Assembly (NCBI GenBank): GCA_964017185.1
Contig: OZ024869.1
Coordinates: forward strand, 65,515,431-65,579,430
From: Rugalucina vietnamica
Taxonomy: Eukaryota; Mollusca; Bivalvia; Lucinida; Lucinidae
DNA length: 64,000 nucleotides
Reading direction: 5' to 3'
The number at the start of each line of letters is the position of its first letter. Position 1 is the first letter of the stretch. Shown one piece after another: positions 39,701-52,223 of the stretch. Under the pieces are notes generated by a model. The model worked only from the letters and a program-made list of their open reading frames with translations. It searched no databases and was not told where the DNA came from. Position numbers and translations under genes: made by a program.

Positions 39701-42700
39701 AGATCCACCGGGGCTAAATCGGGGATAAATGGTGCATTCCGTAGTCTTTCGTATCTTATGAAATAAAAAAGTCGCCGATGTCTATTACGATCGATGAGCG
39801 GAGTCTTCGTGAAAAATCCGATTTTCTTCAATGTCAAATCCCGACCGTTTCGTCCCTGTGTCTCCCGCTTTCGCGATCGTTATTAATGTCCGCGCGTCCT
39901 TAGCCTATCCCTGTGGGACATAAGACTCCTCAGCATTCTCTTTGTACTTTCCTTGGGCTTCAGGAATTTCCAAATGTTGGTAGGAGTTTAGCCTGCCCTT
40001 TTGACACGCTTGATTACCGCGCGCTGCTCCGTACGTTCCCGAGACGTCGTTTTTCTACGCTCGAAAATTCGTGAAATCAAAACTCGTAAATGTATATTAC
40101 GATCAATGAACGGATGGTGTTGTCTTCATAAAACATCCAATTTTCTATAATGTTTCTTCCCTAGGGCTCCCGCTTTCGCGATCGTAATTAATGTCCGCGC
40201 GTCCTTAGCCTATCCCAGTGGGACACAAGACTCCTCAGCATTCTCTCTGCACTTTCCTTTGGTTTCAGGGATTTCTAAGGGTTGGTATGAGTCTTGTCGG
40301 CCATTTTAATACACTTGATTACCGCGCGCTGCTCCGTACATTCCCGCGACGTCGTTTTTTTTACGCTCGAAAATTCGTGAAATCAAAAATCGAGAATATA
40401 TATTATGATCGATGAGCGGATGGTGTTGTCTTCGTAAAAAATCCGATTTTCTATAAAATGTCAAACCCCGACCGTTTCTTCCCCAGATCTCCCGCTTTTG
40501 CGATCGTAATAAATGTCCGCGCGTCCTTAGCCTATCCCAGTGGGACAAAAGACTCCTCAGCATTATCTATGCATTTTCCTTGGGTTTCAGGAATTTCCAA
40601 GTGTTGGTGGTGTCTTGTCTGCCCTTTAATCACACTTAATTACCGCGAGCTGCTCCGTACGTTCCCGCGACTTTACGCTCGAAAATTCGTCCATGTTTGT
40701 CTTAAACACTGTCAAAATTGTTATTTTTAAGTCATCACTTAGCCTGGCATTCAGGTTATGTATTTAGATATATTTCTCTCTACCAGATAGTCTTAATTCT
40801 TACTGAAAGGTACATAACCAATGAAGGGCTATTACCTTGGTACTTTATTACTTTCCCATTAGCTGAAATACATCACTAAATCTGACTTTGATAGCAAATA
40901 GTTGCGTTCTGAATCTGATGGACATTTCTTGACTTTTAAGTGTTTGTCAAGTGATATTATTTTATTTAGTGGACTGATACCAGTCTAGTCATCACTCTGA
41001 ATCTGTGAAATTGAATTAGAATACTGTTGATATGACATCATGCAAAAAATCACGCCGTTGTGGCGCCGTTTCATAAAGGAATTGACAGCGATTTAAAACA
41101 TCAAAAAATTCGAGTGAGATTTTTTTCAAAGTGTCCCGTATCCTCGTATATTCCGTATGCTAATCGACATTTTAAAACAATTATTGCATTTTTTCTTAAT
41201 TTATCCGAAAAATTAAGGAAATATCTAAAAAAAATCATAGAGAGTGGACGTCAAATATTTTTAAAATGAACCAGCCCGGGAACTTTCGACTGTACCTCGT
41301 GCTATATTACCTCGAACTCTTCACTCAATTTTTGAGAATCATTCTGATACAGTGACTGTACATGATGCCACAGTTGTTCGATAGCGATGGCCTCAGTCTC
41401 TTCGATATCACTTATTTCCTGATGGACACCGTCGCTTGTGTGTTCATCTTCGTCTAGAGGAGAAAATAGTCAAGTTTGTATTGTTCCATCTTGCTATAAT
41501 TGACCAATGTGCTATGATTCACTGTCCGATATTTCAAACATCATTAATGTTAACATAACACGAGTGCATGGCTCCCGAATAAAACAAAATTGAGAGTTTA
41601 ACATTGCATCATTTGCCAGATTTCAATACATATTGGCAAACTTTGCACACCTTGTTCTACAATGGAAGCGAAATATTCACAAACACGTAATTCCAACATT
41701 TATCAATACCACTTACATGTACCAATTGTAGTATTTGCGTAAGTATGATCAGCTTTCAAGTCGTCAGACTGTGTAGATGCTGCTCCATGCTGATACAGAA
41801 CCGTCCCCTCTCCCTCAAATCGCCTGGGTGTGCTTAAAATATATGTTTCCACATACCGTAATTTTTTGCTCAAGTCAAATATAGTGGACAAATGTAAAAA
41901 GAGGCATTTTTACTAGTTCACCTCAATCTAAGATAGGTTGATGTGTATACCAAACTAGGCAACCGTATACTCATGATACTAGTTATAAACATTAACAACT
42001 TATCAGTACTACTGGAGTGATGTTAAACATCATGACGATAATATCCAAACCCACTCCCGGAAGGTACACATATGCAAATATAGAAGCTTTCATGTATAGT
42101 ACGAGTGCCACACTGCAATAACGGAAATGCAATTACTACACACGGACGCAATATATAATTAAATGCGTGAATAGGAAAAAAAACAATATTGAACATTAAT
42201 TGAAATGCCAGGATATTTTATGTGAAGGTTACGGAACATATTTTGCTGGTCGACAGGTCGACGGAAGCCAGATAACCTCGCATGCGTGAAACATAAACTA
42301 GGATATACGCCATACTGAGTGGTCAAAGGGTGTTCGAGGGTAGTAATATTTTGTTGGTGGACAGTTTGATGGAAGCTAAATAAATGCACATGCGTAAAAT
42401 ATAAACGAGGGTTTAGTAAAGCGGTCAATGGACTTTGGAGGGAAATTATGTTTTGCCGGTCGACCGGTCTACCGGACGACGGAAGTTAAGTAACCATGCA
42501 TGTGTTCAACATTAACAAGAATATACTCCATGTTTCATGATGAAACATCACGTGACTTAAATTGATTTTGAGTACAAGTATTCGGAAATAACCAGTGAGC
42601 AAATTGGCCATAGATTTCGTAACAATTAATGAAATTCCATGGGCTAAAGTGCACATACCCTGGCATACTAAGTTCTAAGGTGTTAGTCAACAGACAGATT

Positions 42701-45700
42701 GATGCGAGCTATAGTTTAACAGATTAACCCGAGCAACCTTAATGTTGAAAATATAAATTCATTTTCTCGGGGAAATCTATTAAGATATGGCGCGTATAAA
42801 ATTGACTGTTGTATAACAGCTTAGAACGTATCATTCCGGGGGTATGTGCACTTTTCATTTAGTATTTTTTAATTATCGCTGATTTGGTTACTAGTTCTGT
42901 CCAAATACTGGTACACAATAATTGATTTATGTCACGTAATTGTCCACCTTGATGTTTAGTGGCCAATAAGCGTGGGAGGTGATTTATAAATTTGCTGGTC
43001 CACAGGTCGACGGAAGTCAGAACAGAGCGCATGAACATAATTATGTGATTCAGTATAAATGAAAAAAAAAAAAAAATAGGACTCATATTGACGAGGGTCA
43101 ATGGGCGTGGTATGGTAGGTATTATTTGGTTGGTCGACAGATCGCTAAAATGATTCTGTAGAGATTAAAAATAAAATAAAGACTAAACGGATGTGAGGCT
43201 GAAAGGAAAAGGGTGAATACGGACTCATGGGTGTGGGTGGGTAGTAATATTGTGCTTGTCGACAGGTCGACGGAAGTGAGATGAGAACGCATGCATTCAC
43301 GTAATACTGTAACAAAATGAACGAAGATAAGAGATTAACGCATATGAGGCTGAAAGAAAAAGGGCAGGTAAGGGTCAATGGGCGTTGGAGGTTAGTTATA
43401 TTTTGCTGGCCGACAGGTCGGCGGAAGTGCGATCACAGCGAACGCATACAACTGATACTATAGAAATAAAATAATAAGAGTTAACTGAATTGAGATGTGA
43501 CAGAAAAAAGGCAAATAAGGGCAAACGGGCTTGGAGATATATTTTTCTGGACGACAGATCCACAGAAATAAGCTAACAACGCATGCGCATACGAGATACT
43601 GTGAAGAAAATACTCTATATATAGCCTTGGGTTGCCAGTAGAATGGTTGCTTAGATCACACATGTAGTATACTAAAAATCTTCTATCTTGATCTAGACAT
43701 GACCTACAGCACATTCGCTTAGGAGACGAATGTCATTACTTGTTTTGCTGTGATTTCTTTAACAGCAGTAGACGTAAATTTCTTCCTACTTGAAGCTTGC
43801 AGTCACCAAATACACTAAAATTAGAACAGTTAATGACTTCTATTGATAGATCAGTTTTGACCAAACTAGCACTTTTCGTTAAGATAGTTTTGACAAAATT
43901 TGATTAATTCTGAAACTACCATCTTCCTCTATATTTCAACCTGTGTTGTAACAGAATATGTATGTCTTTTATCAGGCTTTCACCCTGTTTTAGCTCACCT
44001 GAGCCGAAGGCTCACAGGTGAGCTTATAGTATACCCATGCTGCGGCGTCCGTCCGTCCATCGTCCGTCGTCCGTCGGCGTTCACAATTTCAAAGATCTTC
44101 TTCTCTGAAACCGCTAGGCCGATCAAGTTGAAATTTTATGTGGAGCCTCCATGGGTAGGAGGAATGAAAGTTTGTTCACGGGAACTTGATCACATAACCA
44201 AGATGGCCACCGCGCCCATATATGTTAAAAACCCTTCAAAAATCTTCTTCTCAAGAACCGTTGGGCCGATTTCCACGAAACTTGGCATGTAGCATCTGGG
44301 ACTCCACCACATCATAGTTTGATGAAATGATGACCCTGGGTTGACCTTGACCTATTTTACGACAAGGTCAATTTTGGAAACATAGGCTTTTACATGGGAA
44401 AAAGTGAAAACTATGGATTTTTTTGAAAACTATTGGAGCTTGAGGCCTGAAAAGTGGTAGATGAAAACAACTAATGGAGTAGACGAAGGTATGCGATTAA
44501 TTTAGGTCAAGGTCATCTCTTGACCTTGGCCAGTCTGTCGTCCATACACACTTTTCAAAGATCTTCTCCTCTGAAACCGCTTGGCCAATCATGCTGAAAT
44601 TTTATGTGGAGCATCCATGGGTAGGGGTGACGAATGTTTGATCGCAGAATCCAGGTCACATGGCCAAGATGGCCGCCACGCCCATATATGGTAAAAACTA
44701 CTCAAAAATCTTCTTCTCATGAACCGAAAGGCCGATTTTCACGAAACTTGGTATGTAGCATTTGGGACTACAGCCCACCATAGTTTGATCAATTGATGAC
44801 TCTAGGATGACCTTGACCTATTTTACGGCAAGGTCAATTTTGTAAACATAGGCTTTTACATGGGAAAAAGTGAAAATTATGGATGTTTCGAAAACTATCG
44901 CAGCCTGAGGCCTAAAAAGTGATAGATGCAAAACAACTATTTTTTTTTCTTAACAACATGCAAATTGAGGTCAAAGTCATCTCTTGACCTTGACCAGTCT
45001 GTCGTCCATACACACTTCTCAAAGATCTTCTTCTCCAAAACTGCATGGCTAATCAAACTGAAATTTTATGTGGAGCATCCATGTGTAGAGATTATGAAAG
45101 TTTGATCGCAAAATCAAGGTCACATGACCAAGATATCCGCCACGCCCATATATGGTAAAAACCACTCAAAAATCTTCATCTCCAGAACCGGCGGGCCGAT
45201 TTTCATGAATATTGCTATGAAGCATTTAGGACTCCAGCCCATCATTATTTAATCAAATGATGACCCTAGGATGACCTTGACCTATTTTACGACAATTTCA
45301 GTTTTGGAAACATAGGCTTTTACATGGGAAACGTGAAAACTATTGATTTTCTGGAAACTGTTGCAGCCTGAGACCTAAGAAGTGGTAGATGCAAACAACT
45401 AATGGAGTAAGTGAAGGTATGTGATAAATTTAAGTCAAGGTCATCTCTTGACCTTGGCCAGTCTGTCGTCCATACACACTTTTCAAAGACCTTCTTCTCT
45501 GAAACTGCTTGGCCAATCAAAGTGAAATTTTATGTGGAGCGTCCATGGTTGGGGGGAACGAAAGTTTGATCGCGAAATTCGGGTCACATGACCAAGATGG
45601 CCACCATGCCCAACTATGGTAAAAACCACTCAAAAATCTTCTTCTCCAGAGCCGGCTGGCCGATTTAGGCAAAACTTGGTATGAAGCATTTGGGACTCCA

Positions 45701-48700
45701 GCCCATCATACTTTGTTGAAATGATGAACATAGGATGACCTTGACCTATTTTACAGCAAGGTCAATTTTGGAAACATAGGTTTTTACATGGGAAGAGGCG
45801 AAAACAATGAATATTTTGGAAACTGTTGCAGCCTGAGACCTGAAAGTTGCTAGATGCAGACAACTAATAGAGCCAATGAAGGTAAGTTATAAATGAAGGC
45901 TTAGGTCATTTCTTGACCTTGACATAAGGTCATTTAAATATCAAAATTAAAATTATGGTTTTCTCAGAAATCACTTGGTTTGGAAACTTTTGCAGCCTGA
46001 TCTAGAGACCTAAAACTTTGCAGATGCAGACAACTTATAAAGTCAATAAAGGTGCGTGAGTATTCAAGGTCAAGGTCATTTCATGATGACTTAATACTCC
46101 AAGATCAGGCTTCAGGTGAGCGTTCTCAGGACCAATGGTCCTCTGGTTCCTGGATGTTTGCACTCTCTTTAAGAACTCTAGTTATCTTAACTGTAAATGG
46201 CGAAAAATGGGTTGAGTGTGGGTGTCCAGAATAAACAGAGTGTTGGTCCATAATGATGTGTTTCATTCAAAAAACTTTTCTGCAATAGTTTTTCATAAAT
46301 GTGTTTCACGTGCCATTTTTTATGTTTGTATATTATGTTTGTTCATGTTCCATTTTAGCTCCTATGCCTGCAATGGGCCTGGAGTAAATAAAAATCCTGT
46401 TGTTGAAAATCTTGTTGTTGTATGGATATCCGACGACCTGCCAACCTGTCGACGAGCGATTTTCCATACTCCAGGAGACTAATTTTAAAACCATTGAAAC
46501 TTTTGAATCGCTATATTGCACTAACCATATGTCAGCTTTAGTCTGGGAATGTGCCAAGAACATAAATTGGTCGGTGATCAAAGGGATAAGATCAATTTGC
46601 GTGGGGTATGTTTATTTCGGTAGTCGACAGGTAAACTGAAGTGAAAGAATTGCCAATGCATGCAAATTATAGGCAATCATAGGGAATAATGTAGATTAAG
46701 TTCAATAGATGAGGCATTGATTCACAACGGAATGCCTATGAGCAGTACCCCAAATTAGCAAGGACGTTGGTATTTGGTGGAAATGTGGGCGTGGATTTGC
46801 CAACATTGTACCCACATCGGCCCAACGTAATATAGCCATCTAATCTGCTTATGAAATGTATTAAATAACGCCGATATACATGTATAACGAATATCACATG
46901 TTTCTCCATTCAGGCTAATACGTGGGGTGATCGGAAAGTACGTATAAAAAGGTACAAGTAGGCAAAGATCAGGAAAAGGCGCAATCAGAAAAAGATTCCC
47001 ACTCCAAAAACCGAGGTGGGAAAAAACCAAACTAACAATCAGGTACTTATACCATGAAACATATCGTAAGCCGAATGAGCAGCTATTTTCCCAATAGGTG
47101 GCCACTCAGTTACCTTAACTAAAAATATGAAAACATACATAAGGCGCCAACAGCACAAAAAATGTTATACACCAAGACATAAAACAAAAAGAACCACCAC
47201 AGAAGTGGTCATTTCTTTATCTTTTGTTATTTCGAGATGAAATTTCATCAAATAATGCAGCAATATATATGCTATAAATCCATTGCAATAACGCATGCAT
47301 AAAACGTGCACGTGCGTTGCAGCTGTCGTTATGGAAACACTGCCTAACGTCATGCGGCGCAACGTAACGTCGAAATTTTATTCTTATTTCAAAATACTTC
47401 TTAGTTCAAAGTATTGTAACACCCGTTTCGATTGCGTATGCCCACATTTTATTTTATACTCATTAACTGCAACGTACACGGCTTATATTTGTAAAGTTAC
47501 GAGGTTGTTTAACGAATGGATTTGTCTGTAGAGTCTTGCAAATACCGACTGTGTCAAATACACAAAAATGTTAAGATTTTCGAAAATGTTGCATTTTCGG
47601 AAAGTCATTATTTTAAAAGTATATATTTACTGCAAGCTCGAAACATATCTATTCTTGACATTGTCTCTACTACTTATAGTTTATGCCAGTCTTTTATCAT
47701 TTCGTTAAACATCGGCCAGAAAACAAGGTATTGAATTTAAGCTTACAAAATGAAATCGACGTTCTTGCATATTTTACGCTAACCTGTTGCATTCAATTTC
47801 ACCGTATTAGTAGATAAAGCATCAGAATGCCGTATATTTTCGAAAACTGGTCAATCAATGTTAGAAAATTAGTTTCCATTAAAAATGTCGACCAACTTTC
47901 CCAACCCCACCAAATACACTAACAAAGTCAACCCTGGGGTACAGGTGCGCCGGGTCACGTGAAGTGACGTCATTACGCTGCCTCGTGCATGAACGTCTGA
48001 CGTCATTGTTTTAAAATGAGAATGGCATTTAATTACAAAAGGACCAATGTTTATTCGTACTAAATTTCATATCAATCGGTTGACGCAAACTTATTTTACA
48101 ACATTTTTATACGTACTTTCCGATCACCCCTCGTATATTGTGTTATCAATCGCATTTTATAGATTTTACTCTTTCAGAGTACATTACACTGAACCAACGT
48201 TGTACTTACATTGGAAGCAGAACATAATTAGATGAAAACTTATGCACTCATAAAATTAGAGTCATACATCTGAAACACAGTAAAGATTGATTGAAATGAT
48301 CCCATAAACAAAACGGGACCGTTTTAATTTGATGCGTTGGTAAGGTCGGTTAAACGTGGGTTTTCCGACGCTTTGCCCACATTACGATTTAAGATTACAT
48401 AAAAATTGCAAATATTGATGCAGATAAGCAGTAATGACAGAAACTGAAAACAAACAACAGTATTATTTATATTTCCTTCAAAATATGTGTCATGTTAGGT
48501 TGTCATTTACGGTTTATAATACAAAAACATGCAATCACAACATTAACTACATTTACACCTATACGCAATGAAAAATATATTTAATTAATAAAGTATTGGA
48601 GGCAACTAAGACACAGTTTTTATTCTTAAAGTCCTCACTTTAAGCTGCATTTCTTGTGCGGTGAGAGTAACAGTAGTGCATATAAGCGCACTGGGCAAGA

Positions 48701-51700
48701 ATAAGAATCCTCCGTTAAAGGTCTTCCTTAACTTTATGGGAGGATTGTAATTCTGGGCCCAGGGTATTTTCTTCACAAGATGATGCGAAATATGACGGCT
48801 ATAAAAGTTAAAGAAAGAATACAATACTATCTAAAATGTTTGCAATGATAAAATTAAATAAACAACCCTTGGCTCGACTTGGAACCGACAGTCAGGCACA
48901 TGTGGAACCGACGTGGAGCTACCATGAGGGTTCTACGTCGATCCCAAAGGCAAACTTGCGTTGGACCCACGTGGATTGCCGACGTCGTACCCACGAAGTG
49001 AATGTGGGAGGCCAACATCGTACCCACGTGGGTCCAACATACTAAACATAGAAACATTTTAACCATAATATTATACTACACCTATATCAGCTTAAGTCTG
49101 TGTATGTGTCAAAGGGAAATGATCAATAGGTGTGGGAGGGTAGATAGATTTTGCTGGTTGACAAGTGAGATCACAGCGTATGCGTACAACTCCATATATC
49201 AAAGAGATGAAAGACCTGACTGGTTCGAGTCTGAAAGAGGCCAATGGGCGTGGAAGGGTAGGTTTATTATTCTGGTCAATTTGTCGACGAAAGTGAGATC
49301 ATAAGAGATACTGTGAAGAGAATACTCCATATATAGCCAAGTGGTAACCACAGGAACGATTTAGATATCTGAATGTAGTATGAAAAGCGTTTTCTATGCA
49401 TATGTTGACCAGCTCGAGGAGGCGAATTGACTATTGAAACCTTTGAGTCGCCATATAGTGGACATTTGTTTGTTTTTTTATGTGAATACCAAATATATTT
49501 CATCGAGTGAGTTGAAAAGATCAGAATTTTCACGAGATGGAATTTATTTGGTATTCACCGAAAAAGAGCAAGTTTTCTTTTAATTTTATACAATACACGG
49601 GCATTTTCAAATGGCAGGTGGTGAAAATGCAAAAACCAAAATTTTTTGAAAACAGAAAAACGTTTGGTACCACATTGTTCCTGACGTTCTAACTAAGAAA
49701 ATGAATACCCACATTTAATGTTTTCGTTCATGAATAACGAAGTTATAGGCGTTTGAATTTCTGAAGTGAGATACATTTAATGACGTCAAGTAAATGGAAA
49801 GGTCAGAAGTAATCCAAAGTCTACAGTGATGAAATAGGCTGATATCAGTCACTAGAGACTTTTGATATTTGATATCAGTGAGATTTGATGTCAGTGAAAT
49901 TTCATATCAATGAAAATACCAATTTTATCAAGTTTTGATATATACTGAACAAAAAAAAGAAACGCAACAATAGTCCACCGAGGATTTTTGAGTTTAAGGT
50001 AAAACGTTGATAATTTCAGGTATGTTGCTGTATGATTCCAATTCGGGGGATATTAGGGTATATCATGCAAAAACTGATTTTCATTTCAATAAAAATTGAA
50101 TGAGAATTTTTTGTCGTCTTAAATAAGGCAAATCGGGAAAGATTTGCTCTGCGCATGCGCACACTTTTGAATCTCCAAATCACCAAGAAACAATGTCAGT
50201 TGCACCCACATTAAAATTCATGAAAAAGAAATAAAGTTCCATGACACACAAGCTCGTAATTAAAACCATCAAAATCCCTATATGTTTAATTGAAAGGGGG
50301 ATAATTTCAATTTTACTCCTTTTATTTCTTTAAAGTGTGAGTTATCTGCTGAGTGGTACATTGTGATTTTGAATGGGAGTTTATAGCAGATTTAAATCGT
50401 ACCATTATTTTATTGCTCGGGCATTCGCACTGTGTGGCATACTACTTTCAGCATGCCCACGGTCGGCATCGCATAACTCCGTAAATAATCATCAAAATGA
50501 AAATCGGTTTCTTGCATTCGGAAGCCTGACATCTAATACAGAAGTATAAAATGCAATGATTTCTGTTTGTATCATAGTTTGCTCAAAATTTAGTGGAATA
50601 TAATTGTTGCGTTTCTTTTTTTGTTCAGTATACATTGGTTTTCACTGTAAAGTATCGAAAATAACTTCACAGAAGTTACATTATAATTGATTGTAGCCAT
50701 AAGGTAAACAAGAACTCCGCGAAGGTCGATATCGCACCTGCATCGGGCAAAGTCAATAGACCGTGAAATATAGTTCAAGGGCACCGGGTCAAGGTGCGTG
50801 CTTGAAGGGTATGTCAAGGACAATTACTATGCAATGTTTCAGACTCGCAGCTATCTCTGATGTCGAGAAAACCAAACTTAGACATAAACATTTTCAAAGT
50901 CAGTGGACCGTGAAATATAGGTCAAGGGCACCATGTTAAGGTGCGTGCTTGAAGGGTATGTCAAGGACAATTACTATGCAAGGTTTCAGACTTGCAGCTA
51001 TCTCTGATGTCGAGAAAACCAAACTTCGACGTAAAAATTATCAAAGTCAGTGGACCGTGAAATATAGGTCAAGGGCACCGGGTTAAGTTGCATGCTTGAA
51101 GGGTATGTCAAGGACAATTACTATGCAAGGTTTCAGACTCGCAGCTATCTCTGATGTCGAGACAACCAAACTTCGACGTAAAAATTTTCAAAGTCAGTGG
51201 ACCTTTAAATATAGGTCAAGGGCACCGGGTTAAGGTGCGTGCTTGAAGGATATATCAAGGGCAATTACTATGCAAGGTTTCAGACTCGCAGCTATCTCTG
51301 ATGTCGAGAAAACCAAACTTCGACGTAAATGTTGACAAAACTTCGAAGTAAAAATTTTCAAAGTCAAGGGCACCGGGTTAAGGTGCGTGCTTGAAGGGTG
51401 TGTCAGGGACAATTACTATGCAAGGTTTCAGACTTGCAGCTATTTCTGATGTAGAGAAAACTAAACTTCGACGTAAATGTTGACGGACGAACGAACGGAC
51501 GGACGAACGAACGAACGTACGGACGGACGGAAATTTGAACTCCTATATCGCACCCTGCTATAAGCAGGTGCGATAAAAATAAATACGTATTCATATGGTA
51601 CCTATCTCACCTTTCATCGCTATAATACGTTTATGTACTAAACCTACATCACGTTAAGTCTGAGAATTAATGTGTCCAAGAACATAAATTATCCGGTGGC

Positions 51701-52174
51701 CAAAGGGATATCATAAATTGGCGTGGGAGGGTATGTTTAGTTTTTGTGGTCGACAGGTCATTGGAAGTGAAACATTGCGCATTTGTGCAAAACATAGGCA
51801 ATCATTGGGAAGGACGTAGGTAAAGTTCAATGTAGGAGGTAATGATTCACAACGGAATGCCTGGGTGCAAGCCCCAAGATCGATCCCCGCAACAGAATGA
51901 ATATACTCCATTGATAGACATGTTTCCGAAAGTGGTCACAGGCAGTATCGGTTGTTTTCATCACTTAGGAGGAATCAATAAGGATGGTCCGTCTTGATTT
52001 AGATTTAGACTCTACAACGCATGCGCATTATATACTTTATCGTCGATATGTCGACCAGCAATTTAGATACTCATTACTCGTACGTGCGTACGTGATTAAA
52101 ACCTACAGCGCATGCGTATTATATACATATTCGTCTATTTTATGACCATTCCGTAGATCTGTTTTTTTTTTCTT

Positions 52175-52223
<49 letters not shown>

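Noticed and set aside
40218-40730. Several 65-90-residue open frames on both strands
   Set aside because: They repeat with the ~310-bp tandem unit and carry no transposase motif.
51403-51594. Open frame with repeated VRPxVRP
   Set aside because: Translation of the GGAC-rich end of a tandem array.
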